From assembly GCA_965649825.1 (NCBI GenBank), contig OZ287697.1, positions 1,798,001 through 1,862,000 on the forward strand: a stretch of 64,000 nucleotides of DNA, read 5' to 3'. The DNA is from Penicillus capitatus. Its lineage: Eukaryota; Chlorophyta. The translations under genes and the position numbers were made by a program. Each line of letters starts with the position of its first letter. Position 1 is the first letter of the stretch. Below, one piece after another: positions 1 to 10,800 of the stretch. The notes under the pieces are model-generated. The model was not told the origin of the DNA, did not search any database, and saw only the letters and a program-made list of their open reading frames with translations.

Positions 1-3000
1 GTCCGTCTTGGATGGAGTGACGTTGACTTCTACGATACCTTAGCCCAAGAGGCCATGCAACCGAACTATCTACAGGCGTACAGTCCCATCCACATCGCTC
101 AACTCGTCTATGGCGTCGGTCGCCTGCAGAAGATTTGGGATCAGAAGAGAGGGATCCGTTTGCGACCGTGCGGAGAGAACGACATCTTAGCATTCCTCCA
201 TCAACGGTCGTTTCTCGCTGCGCTCGTGGAGAACACACTCCTGTCACATCACCCCGGTCGTCTCAACGATATGCAGCTCAGCAGCGTGATCTATGGACTG
301 GGACTGGCGAAATTTCGCGCGAAGGATTTGCCGAAGCCGCTGGTGGAAACCGTGACATCCGCCATCCAATGGCCAGGGTTTTCGGAAGGGACTCTGGTGT
401 CGATGCTTTACGGTATGACGCTCATGGGTATGTCCAAACACCAAGAGGTCATGCAGACGGCGATCGGTGCACTGACCCATCCCGATCGACTCTTCAGACT
501 CAAAGAGAAAGACCTCACCTGTCTTCTCTACGTCCTGCGTCTGCTGCAGTTCGACGAGGTGGTGCCGTTGAAGCACATACGCGAGCTGCTTTCGGACAAG
601 CCGCGTCTGCGGCATTTCTCTGAGCAGTCGCTGTCAATGATGACGACCAATTTGAGATGTCTCGGCATCAAAGGGGCTGGGACGCTGGGGCCGTTGCTCG
701 GAGAGATCGCTTCGGAGCGTGTGCTGCCGAACATTGCTCCGCAGGGATTGGCCATGGCGCTGTACAACTACGCCGTGAGTGACTTCCGTGATGTGACCGT
801 TTTGAAGAAGCTCACCGAAGAGGCCATGCAGCCGAAGCATATGGAACGGTTTTCGCCATCCGATCTCTCACAGATGATGTTTGCGCTGAGTTTCCTTAAC
901 TATGACGACCGAGCGATGCTGGCGCCCTTGAAACAACGGGTGTCCGATCGGTCCTTGCTGGGTGCGTTAGAGATCGGCGACATGCTCAATCTCATTCACG
1001 GCTGTGCGCGATTTGGATGGATGCCGTCGCTGCCGTATACGTTTGAGGAGCTGCTCGATTCCTCCCGGATCCATCGCATGACCAGCAGCCAGATCGGATC
1101 CATGTTGTATAGCATGAGTCTTGGCGGCTCGGCGGAGCAACAGTATTTGACATCGGTGCTGGAGCAGATTGTGCGGATGGATCGACTGAAAGACTTCCAT
1201 GCCAATCAACTGGGCGCCATGCTGTCGAGTCTCGGCAAGATGCGCTACAGCGAGGAGTCGGTGCTGAAGCAGTGGGTGAGCGAGATCGTCAAACCGAATC
1301 GACTGGAGACGTTTTCGTCGACGGGTTTGGTGATGGCCTTGCACGGACTGGCCGGATGCGAGTTTCGTGACGGGCCGCTTCTCGGCAGCTTCCTTCGCGA
1401 AATCATCTTGCCCTCGCGTCTCAGTGAATTCCGACCGGCGCAGCTCTCTATCATCGTCTTCTCTCTTGGCAAAATCGGCGTCGAGGATACACGCGTGATC
1501 GATCCTGTGATGCAGGAGGTCATGCAGGAGTCCTGTCTCGTGGCAATGACGGCCCAGGGCCTCACCAATACACTCTATGGACTGGCTCAACTTCAGGCTT
1601 TCAATGAGCAGATCTGGACGACGTTGTCCGCCGAGGTGCGAAAGCCCGAGCGTCTGGCGCAGCTCAGTGCGCTGGAACTGAGTCTTTTGCTCTATGCGTA
1701 TGGTATGAAACGGTGGCAGCCTCCTGTGCTGGACACCCTTCTGCAGATGGCGGCGCAGGAGAGCATCGTCAAGGACTATACGACGGTGGGCCTGGCGTCC
1801 AGTCTCTACAGTTTGGCACAGCTGGAGCGGCACGATGCTCCCTGCATCGACGGCATCGCACAAGAATTCGTGCAGGACCATCGTCTGCACGACTGCACGT
1901 CACATCACTTGGCGAACGTCGTTTTCTCCCTCGGCATCCTAAACTATCGAAACAAAGATGTCATCGGAGACATCTGTCAAGAAGTGATGCGACGTGTGCC
2001 CTCCTTTTCGCGCCACGGACTCTATAATCTCATCTTCGGCCTCGGTCGATTAGAGTACCGCCACAATGTATTGCTGGAGGAATTATGGAAAGAGATGCTC
2101 AAACTGGAGAGACTGGCAGGTTTTACGGAGAGAGAATGGGCCACCATTGCCTATCATCTCTCGCAGCTGGAGTTCAAAGACGAGGATGCCGTGATCCGAC
2201 TCCGAAGCAAAATTCTGTCGACGCGAGGACTGCCGGCACAGCCCATTTCGCACATCCATTCCAAACGCGAGCTCACGGCTGGCGATCTCCAAAAGATAAG
2301 GGAGGATTATCAGGGCAGCCTGCAGACGGCATCCGGCGGCGAATGGCGAGGAATGGGGACAAAGACGGTGTTGAGTGAGAAGAACGTGGTGTGGACGAAG
2401 AGTGATCACGAGAAGTACCGTGACATGTCTTTCTCGGGATGGAGGGATCGCAGTCTACCCGCGACCTATCCTCCGCGTTCTCCAGAAACGTACTTTCAGC
2501 CAAAACGCTCTGTCGGACCTGCGCTGCTCCCAGGAGTGCCACACAGTGCGTCGTTTCCTGTCTCTTGTGCACGTGTTAAGTACGTGATGTGACTGCAGAA
2601 GCGCAGCGGAGGCATGGCGGAGAGAACAGGCCGAAGAGACGCAGGGTGACGGTGTTCAATCGAACGAGCTATTATGACTCGGAAGATGACGAGATACCGC
2701 CGCCGAAGATATACGGTGAGGTGCGGGAACGGATCATCTCGCCGTGGTCCTCGCCCTACTACAATCTCCGCATTCAGAAATGGCCGGTGTCTCCGGGGCC
2801 GGCCAAGGTGCTCAATGCAGATTTCGATGAAGACGTTCGCTCAGCGGAGGACAGTCGCAATCCATACGAAGACTTTAGCAGTGATGCATCGGATTCCGAA
2901 TTCAGTTTAGGAGAGGAGGAGGAAGTGCCGGTCAGGAGGGCGCCAGTCAGGAGGGCGCCGCCAGTGAAGACCCAATCGGTGACGCTTCGAGATCTTATGG

Positions 3001-3113
3001 CGGCGAAGAAACGCCAAGTGCAGGAGAAGGACGAAGCCGCTCTGGAAGAATTGGTCGAAGGAGTTGCGCATTTTTTCAAGCGGAGTCCAGATGATCATCA
3101 AGCGCCGAAATGA
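1..3113 (+). CDS. HPR/OPR-like helical-repeat protein, 5' end cut by window edge
   Basis: The reading frame is open from base 1 and the repeat pattern is already running there, so the true start lies upstream. Exons: <1-2545 and 2599-3113; the 53-nt intron (GTGCGT...GCAG) removes the stop at 2590 and joins two frames in phase 1. About 1,019 residues are visible. Some 19-20 degenerate units of about 38 residues carry a recurring pattern of Phe/Ser followed by 'LxxxLYGLGxL' and an Asp-containing loop. This resembles the heptatricopeptide/octotricopeptide repeats of organellar RNA-binding proteins (family knowledge). The last about 170 residues are charged and low in complexity, with acidic stretches and a repeated VRRAP motif; I see no RAP domain. 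The likely role is plastid or mitochondrial RNA maturation, which is inference from repeat type. It is followed 27 bp downstream by IFT20 on the same strand. Confidence 0.75.
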
Positions 3114-3140
3114 TGGCGGCGGTCAAAGGAAAGGCGTCAT

Positions 3141-3598
3141 ATGGATGGGGCGTTGTGTTTTGATGAAGAGGGTCAACTGCGTCTGCTGCCCACGAACGTC
3201 GTTTCCGACGCCGAGACCCTTCGGCAATGCGCGAGCTCTTTTGCGACGCAATTTCAGGATTTGCGTTCATTGCTGACGGACGTTCTGAAATCGATGGCTT
3301 TGCTGGCACGGGATATCGAAACGCAACGGATGGCGGTCTTGTCCATGCGACATCGAATGGCGGCGGCGGCGAACGCAGAACAGCACCGTCGAGCAGCGCC
3401 GCCACGCATCATCGAAAAACGACAGCAACTTGAGCGCCTCTATGTAACCCACAAAACAAACGCATCCCGCAACGGTCATGCTCGCGATTACCTACGTAGA
3501 AAGAAGAGCGTTCTCTGCAACGGATCGAGGCGGAACAGCATAAACAGATGGCGCATTTGCTGAACAACTGTGGGGCCAAGAACGTGAAGCGCATTTAA
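3141..3598 (+). CDS. IFT20: Intraflagellar transport protein IFT20
   Basis: Exons 3141-3443 and 3500-3598, with a 56-nt intron (GTAACC...CGTAG, phase 0), give 133 residues, almost exactly the usual IFT20 length of about 132. The N-terminus carries the family motif 'FDEEGQLRLLP'. A single long amphipathic coiled coil follows, with a central IEKRQQLERL stretch and the C-terminal 'SLQRIEAEQHKQM' segment typical of IFT20. The stop is at 3596. IFT20 is the IFT-B subunit that also links the Golgi to cilium-bound vesicles (family knowledge), so the organism builds cilia or flagella at some stage. It starts 27 bp after the upstream gene's stop and converges on the AIR synthase gene, with only 26 bp between the two stop codons. 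Confidence 0.9.
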
Positions 3599-3624
3599 AA
3601 GAGTGAGATCCGGGTTCATGCTTT

Positions 3625-4977
3625 TTAAACGAATGTCACACCGGCGGCGCCTTCGACCATACGACCGAGAACAATGGCGGCCGGTTCGATGGCTTTCACT
3701 CGATCGACGTCGCCACCATCGACGGCAACGACCATACCGATGCCCATGTTAAACGTCCGGAACATCTCGGCCGTCGCGATCTTTCCTTTCTGTTCTCACA
3801 CAGCGCGCGTGAAAAGACGTCCGTCACTCTTTTGCGTCGTCGTCGATTCTCACTTCTTGCAGCCACGTAAAGACAGGCGGAATCTGCCAAGCAGCGGTCT
3901 GGATGTGACAGGCGAGATTGGACGGCGACATTCGGGGAAGGTTCTCAGGAAAGCCGCCACCTGTGATGTGCACCATGCCTTTGATTCGGACCTTCTGGGC
4001 AATGTCCTCGATCGCTGACACATAGATAACCGTCGGTTCCAACAGCACCTCCCCCACTGTCTTCGTTCCATCCCAAGGCGCGGCATCCATCAAAGAAATC
4101 TCATTCAGCTACCATCCAACAAACGCGCGCTTCTCAGGGAGACCAAAGACGGCTGCCGTTGTGCCAGACCTGGAGGATTTTGCGCACGAGCGAGAATCCG
4201 TTGGAGTGCACGCCGCTCGATCGCAGACCGATGAGAACATCGCCTTCTGCTAAACACTGCGGTCCATCGATCAGATCTTCTTTTCTCACCGAGCCGACGG
4301 CAAATCCGGCCACGTCGTATTCTCCTTTGCCATAGAATTCTGGCATCTCTGCTGTCTACAAAACACGGCGCCGATGTATGGCATTTCGCAAAGGGAGGTC
4401 CAATGCTGACAGACTTCGCCACCCAGGAGCATGCACTTCGCTTGGCGACATCCTTCTACGATGCCTTTCACGACCTGATCCCCTCCATCTGTACGACACT
4501 CTCGATTCAGGAGTGACGGACCTGTTCAGCGACGTCGACGTCGAGATGTGACGTGGCGTAGTAGTCGAGAAAGAACATCGGTTTGGCGCCGGACGTGAGA
4601 ATATCGTTGACGCTCATGGCGACCAGATCGATGCCTATGGTATCATGCTTCTGCATTTCGAACGCGAGTTTTAGTTTCGTCCCGACGCCGTCTGTTCCGG
4701 CCACCAGATAGTGATCCCCTGCGAACGAACATACCACCTGCCACCCTATCAACGCAACGGACGTCACCTAAGACGCACCGAAAGGAACGCGGCCGTTGAA
4801 GCCGCCGATCTCGGGATTCAATCGTCGGATGCGGCGGACGAGTTCGGATCCGGCATCGATGTCAACGCCCGCCGCTTTGTAGTCGAGTCGACGGGCGCTC
4901 AGGACAACGTGCCTTTCGCGACGTCGCGTTGATAACGGTGCGCGCACCGGACGCGTCCAACGGGAAAGAAAGAGCAT
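3625..4977 (-). CDS. PurM: Phosphoribosylformylglycinamidine cyclo-ligase (AIR synthase)
   Basis: This gene converts FGAM to AIR in de novo purine synthesis. Exons on the minus strand: 4977-4779, 4718-4522, 4474-4415, 4355-4170, 4108-3854, 3789-3625; introns 60, 47, 59, 61 and 64 nt. The spliced product is 353 residues, the normal size of a monofunctional PurM. Family motifs appear in order: [24 protein letters not shown], a SVNDIL...FFLDYYA block, [48 protein letters not shown] and [12 protein letters not shown]. The ATG at 4977 is the first in frame; the in-frame TTG at 4995 is not needed. The first about 28 residues are Arg-rich and lack acids, which fits an organelle presequence, probably mitochondrial or plastid. 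It is a stand-alone enzyme, not the GARS-AIRS-GART fusion of animals or the GARS-AIRS fusion of fungi. Confidence 0.93.
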
Positions 4978-5090
4978 CGCGTGCTCAAAGCTCAAAACTG
5001 TGCGCCTGCCTTGCGGTCAATCAAAAACGCAATAGAAACGTCACATCATCAACGCCCTCGTGACAGGAACCGATCGGCATCGTCCACTTC

Positions 5091-5814
5091 CTAAAGCCAT
5101 ACCACAACATGTCCTCCCGAAGACGCGATCTCGGCCGTTCTCGCCTTGATCAGTCGCTCAAGACGTTTCTTTGGGAGCGGCGTTTCGGGGCCGAAGCTGT
5201 TGAAATGACCGGAGAGAGCATTGACAGCGGAGTAGGTATTGCTAGCGGACATGAGTGAGAAAGAGTGAGATCATTGATCGGTGTTGACCTGTAGGATTGT
5301 CGACCAGCAAATTTGGTGTTCCTTCGATATCTCGCCACCCATTTGTTCGTCAGGCCTCGGACCTCGGAGACGGCATCTTCGCGATTGGGGTCATCACGTG
5401 CCAACGCTATCACCTTCCTGACGGTGCCCAGCAACGCCGCCTACTCAATAGGCGCCCTCTTTCAAGCGTCCAGTCACGTCAGGGATACCGTTTCAGTTTC
5501 GTATGCCTTTGCCGCATCCTCTCCCAAGCCAAGCACCGCTTCAGCTGGCGAACTGACGGTCAGCGTCAGCACGCCGGTCAGGATACCGGATGTGACGTCT
5601 CGTCGACGAGGCTCGGCCTGAAAAACACATCAAGACGCCATCGGTCGTGCGGTCTGGGATCACCCCTTGGGCACGGACGACGAATTGGGACCGTCCACGC
5701 GGGGCACTACAGAGGAGAGGTGAAGAAAACGGCTTGGCATGATATGGACAGGCCGAACGCTGCCGAGGCGATGTATGGTGCAGATCGCGTCGAATAGAGC
5801 AACGCCTTCGACAT
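5091..5814 (-). CDS. PSB27: Photosystem II assembly protein Psb27, thylakoid-lumen precursor
   Basis: Minus-strand exons: 5814-5750, 5706-5664, 5617-5478, 5417-5289, 5241-5091; introns 43, 46, 60 and 47 nt. The product is 175 residues. The mature domain shows the Psb27 signature: a Y-x-E-T start, 'ALARDDPN', 'NKWVARYRRN', then YSAVNALSGHFNSFGP and the 'PLPKKRLERL' helix. Psb27 binds the lumenal face of CP43 during photosystem II assembly and repair (family knowledge). The first about 34 residues are Ser/Arg-rich and end 'VVRA', like a stroma transit peptide. Residues about 40-63 form a lumen signal with three arginines, a hydrophobic stretch (GILTGVLTLTV) and a 'SPAEA' cleavage site, suggesting Tat import. 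The C-terminal 'SSGGHVVVWL' tail is unusual for the family. It lies 113 bp upstream of AIR synthase on the same strand. Confidence 0.9.
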
Positions 5815-6131
5815 CTTCAATACCGATCAACAATTTGTTTAATTGGTAGTTTCATCTAAGTACGCACAACGACTTGTCGTACGCGTATACTAAGCCACAC
5901 CCGCTGCTTACATACCACACAATAACTTTTCGCGATCTAACCCACAGTGATAGGCATCCGGAAGCTGGAAATGAAAGGTAGACGGCTACGTATGAGCAAT
6001 ATCAAACGACTCGTCGAAAAGCACCCCTTACTCGGGATCTTACTGGAATGCATAACGTCAGACGAGATATGAGAGTATTGACAAAATACAGTATAAAATT
6101 GTGGGATGGCGGTAAAAGACGACGTAGGAGT
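5815..6131 (+). other. Intergenic, no gene seen
   Basis: A 317-bp gap between the start of Psb27 and the stop of the first F-box/LRR gene. It should hold the Psb27 promoter; I see no clear motif in it. Confidence 0.5.
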
Positions 6132-7824
6132 CTACGAGTACGTTCTTTGTATCCGGACGAATTCAGACGAGAACTGTACGGCTTTAAGCGACCTCAGACA
6201 TGGGAATCTTTGGAATACCATTCTCTCTTTGCTCTTTGTCAACGTCGAACAATGGATCCTCAGATATCCGAGACGAGGAAATGAACCCTCTGCAAATGCC
6301 TCCAGCAAATGGATCTCTTTGCCAGCGTCGAGGGCGAGTCGGCGAAGCTGGTGTAACACGGTCAGCTGTCGGACAAAAGCATCCGAAACGACGTTTTCCG
6401 GAGTACCGACGTAGCAAAGCTGAGTCAGTCGTGGTAAATTTGAAAGGGCTGAGATAAGACCAGATTCAAAATGACTGCTGTGTCCCAGTGACAGAGAGGT
6501 GAGATTGGAACATCGGGAGAACACACGGACAGGAAAGGCATCCAGATACCTTGCATTAAGTACAAGCCTTTCCAGGTGCTTCAAATTGGCCAGAGAGTTC
6601 CCAAGGATGACATTTCCCCCCTGCCTCTCTACGAGGCAGAGCTCCACCAGATTCGTCAGGCTGCCAATGTCTTGGGTCACTCTCGGACCGATGATCGTCA
6701 GAGCTGTCAAGAACGATAGCTTTGGGATGGGACAGTCGAGGTCACGATCATGTCTGGACTGTCGATCTTGCACTTCGATTCTCAGTGTTTTGAGAGCCGT
6801 CAGTCTGGAGATGGCATTCCAGGCCTTCGCTTTGTCGAAGATGCCAGCTGCCAGGATGAGCGTTTTCAAACCAGCCATACGGCCAAGCGTGGAGAAGAAG
6901 CCTGTTTCTTGTTGGACTTCTGTCATGTTTGAACTGCTCACTGCGAGTTCCTCCAGACGGGAGAAGGCGTGGAGGACAGTCCAGTCATCAGTATAGGTAC
7001 ACAAACGGTTCACGTGTAGCGCTAATGAGTGGAGCCATGGAGCGTAGTCGGTAATACTCTGCACAGAATGAAAGACTGATGACAGGGAAAGCGTGATCTG
7101 GGTAGCTCACTTTTAGAAGTGAAGTGGTTGAACTTCTTCCGACATCCACCTCCAGTCTCGTCAGATTCGGACCTGGTGGAAAAAGCAATTCATCATTTTC
7201 ATTAGTCAAGAAGACATGGGAGATGTGAAGTGCCCGGAGTTTTATAAGCTGTGTGATTGGGTCAACACGCGAGCGTCGTCCAATCGTCGAATGCAGCTGC
7301 AGCTTGGTCAGATTTGACAGATGCTTCAAGGATGCGCTGATGTGGGTCACACAGCACGACGTGTTTCGAAGGCAGAGGGTCTCCAGCTGCGCCAGTGCAG
7401 CAAAGTACCCTGGAAGCAGTTCATAGACAATACTTGACGTTGACGCCAGATTCAGTTCCAACTGCCTTAACTGCTCGAGATGCGCCAAGGAGTAGAACGC
7501 CTCGACAAGTCTTCCAAAACGAAAGTTGGTGGAAGACGACAGCCGGACAGCACGCGGAAATTTTGACGGCGCTTGCATAATTCCCGCGAATGGAATGTTG
7601 GTGAGACTGACGGGGAGTCTTTTGCACACCTCGTTCCATTTCCGACACACGAGGCGGCATTCATGAAGTCCAAAATCGACCAAGTGCTGCAGAAGCTTGG
7701 ACAAGAAGAGCTCGTTCTCGAGCAATCCGCTGAGTGGATGTTCTGGGACATCCTCCGAATGTGTCCGTCGACGCGACAGCACGGGGGAACATTCCTCGAG
7801 GTTGTCAAACGACCGTCTCTTCAT
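6132..7824 (-). CDS. F-box/leucine-rich-repeat protein, copy A
   Basis: Exons 7824-7111 and 7058-6132 (52-nt intron, GTGAGC...TGCAG, phase 0) give 546 residues. Residues about 34-68 read as an F-box-like motif: 'LLQHLVDFGLHECRLVCRKW' followed by NEVCKRLPV. The rest is a run of about 18 leucine-rich units such as 'LTNLVELCLVERQG' and 'LTALKTLRIEV'. F-box/LRR proteins are SCF ubiquitin-ligase substrate receptors (family knowledge); the target is unknown. The ATG at 7824 was chosen because the paralogue at 15450-17142 starts at the same MKRRSFDN peptide; an upstream in-frame TTG is not conserved. It is about 86% identical by eye to copy B over exon 1, with exons of exactly equal length (714 and 927 nt). 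The last about 10 residues diverge, marking the duplication edge. Confidence 0.8.
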
Positions 7825-10800
7825 CCAGTTACGCTCGCTCGGTTTCAAGTGCAGTCAGCGCCGAAGAATGGAAACACGACGCTGACGAGCAGTCAAATAG
7901 AGCCGTCATTTGTCACAGCACAGCACGGACTACAACTCAGCGGGCGCCGTTACGCGCAGATGTAACCCAAGCTGATTCAGCATTTCAGGTTGCTGTGCAG
8001 CACGGACGTTGAGGCGAACGTCGACGTTGACCGTCAACTCTTTGGCGCTTCCTAACCGCGTCAGGTCACTGCCGTTCACTTGCTTTAACGGGAATACGTG
8101 TTGCTGTCACGTTTCCGCCCCGTTTGGCCTCGTCCCTCTCCTGGACCTTTCATTTCATTTCGAGGCGGACTGTCCTGCAACCATCTTTGTGGCCGCATGC
8201 TGCGTTGCTGTGGACGGTCGTCCATTTTGCAGGGTGCTAAACGGATAGCACTTGTACTGTCTTTCAGTATCCTTCCACGTACTTTTCACCCTGAACGACA
8301 CTTGGATGCTGCACTGAGCGTCCGTAGCAGAATAGACGACGGACGCTTATCTGAGTCGACTGCTGAAACGACCTTCTCCGACGGCACGCGTCACGCAACC
8401 GCTCAAACCGCGGGAGCCAAAGCACGGAGATGGTTTATGCTGGCTAAGTCCCAGCAAGAGCATGCCCGAACTTTGCCACGAGATCATGATGCTGCAGAAG
8501 GGCTCACTCCATAAGTTGGAGACCCTAGTAGCAGGCAATTGAACGTAGATGACAAGGACCTGTGAACAGAAGCGCTCACCGTTGAAAGCCTATCGTATTG
8601 GAGGGAAATATTATAGGGTTTTCACACAGACGAAGTTAAGCAAACGTATCCGAGCGTGCTACAAGCGCACGAAGCTTTTCCGTTCAATCGGCTGACGTTT
8701 TAGACGCTCTATGTGAAAACCTAGAGCGGTTCGGAAAAGATAACGCCAACTGACTATGGGAGGCGAACGTCGTGTCATGCAAGAAGGCTTGAACGAAGCT
8801 CCACGAACAAGCTTTGCTAACGTATATTTGCTGACAGCAACCGTTCGTGCAAGTTATTCTGCAGAGAACCTCTCCATATCCTGCTTCGTAAGGCAGCACG
8901 GTCGATATGCAGCATAAGCAGCTGAGCAGAGGCGAATGTATCTCTGGCTGCTGCCGTTGATGTAACCGTCGAATGAACGACAAGTTGTTGCGGAGATTGC
9001 TCTTCAGTGAAGTCGAAACGCCACACGGTAAGAGTTGCTATTTGGAGAGAGTCGCGTTAGATATGTGGAAGCAAGAATGCTCTCGCCTGTGCCACGCGAA
9101 CAGTCTTGTCAAAACGACAGAAGCGAAAGGCGAGACTTCCCCTTGGATACATAAAACGAGGAGGGCGTTGAGTATAACAACCTCTGCTGTTTCCCGAGGG
9201 AGATTCGGAGACGGTGGGAAAGGAACGATACAGCAAACGTACGCGACTGAGGATAGACCATTGAGCAGAGTGGCAATGTTTGTGCTGTCATCAAACTGCG
9301 TCAGATGAGTCACGATCGAATCCGCTGCAACGGTAATCGGGAAAGACGACATTAGATACGTGCGGTATGCTGCGACAGGGCATCGCTGATGTGACATTTC
9401 GCTCGCGTTTGACGCTGAAGTGTACCTCCGCAATGGATCCACGTTTGTTTAACATTCCTTTTCAGAAAGACACGTTCATGTTTTGGGTATGCGTTCAATA
9501 TTGACGGCTGTTTGCAATGGCACTTAGACTTGGGAAGCCATCTGACGAAGTTGGAGATTGTCTAGATATGCAAAACGAAGAAGATTTATGTGTCGGACAA
9601 CGTTGTGATACCATTTAAAGCAACGTTTGCATCGATAGCGGCATATGCCACGAAATGTTGATGTTGAGGAGACGTTATCCATTTAAACTATGCATAGACA
9701 CAATTGAAAGACATTTCAACACAGTTGTAGGCGGGGGGAGGTTGTCGTCAAGAGCTATTAAAACGAACGTCCAGTTCTTAATCTTCAAATTACGCGAGAT
9801 GGTTGACTCAATCCGGCACCTTGTCACAGTCATCGAGCGAAAGACAATGTTGGATATGCACACATCGTTAGGATTTCTAGGCTTCCACGTTGCGCAACAG
9901 ATTTTCAAGTTATCTTACTTATCGTCGTTGTAGATGACGTGTTGGTCAGATGTATTTATTATGTTTTAGCGTTCTTGAACCTCATTTACACGTTCCAAGT
10001 TTTCAATAGATACGGGCAACAGAATCAACGCAATAGTAGATGGGAACTTTAAGTAGTTGGCCGTCAACATATTTGAAGGCTTTGAACTCAATTGTTTAAT
10101 ATGTGGGTGGATTCAATTGGGTTCTCTTGGCGTTGTGTTGCCGCGACTCCAGTTGCGTGACGTAAAATTTAAAGTTAAAACTCCGCTCTGTCGCATGAGA
10201 CATCCATAAACCTTAATCGGAATTCCTGAACTGAGACATTTAGAGGACCATGTTCATTACTGTTTGTTGCATTATTTGCGAGGAAAAGTGAAGATGTTAT
10301 GCGATGTTTGCGAAGAAGAGTCCCGTGATGGTATTCGTTGGTCAACTTGAGAGACAGACATTTGAATTTCGGAAGCCAAACAAACCAAACTACCAAACAT
10401 GAACACCCAACTTCACTAGACGTAAAGTTGTAAACCTGAAATAGATCGAATAGGAAGATTGTGTGTTGGGGAGTTCTTTCTAATCGGTCTTTGCGAATCT
10501 GTCGAGAATTCTTCTTTCGTGAACTTATCCTTTGGGAGGCATTTACGATTGCACATTGATTGTTTAGGCGCGCAGCTTATACTTCGTCAATATCGAATGG
10601 AAGAAATGGTACTTTTAATTCGCATCTGGAACGTGCCTTTTGCTTTACAGTTTATGTTGGATGCTAATTTGGGAAGGCTCTTATGTACCTATGGCAAAGG
10701 ACCATTATTCTGTCTTCTGACATTACAATAAAACTGAACGTGGCGATTTGAAAAACATACCCAACTTACGACGAAGGCGTATTGCCCAAAGTGCTTGAAG

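Noticed and set aside
244-1890. Long minus-strand open frames (up to 307 codons) opposite the helical-repeat gene
   Set aside because: They are His/Arg/Leu-rich shadows of the plus-strand repeat coding sequence and show no independent motif.
2546-2592. C-terminal peptide of the unspliced long frame ending at the TGA at 2590
   Set aside because: It lies within a 53-nt GT-AG intron whose removal joins an open acidic frame downstream.
9038-9442. 134-codon minus-strand frame between the two F-box/LRR duplicates
   Set aside because: It starts at GTG, matches no family I know, and I found no convincing chain of splice sites around it.
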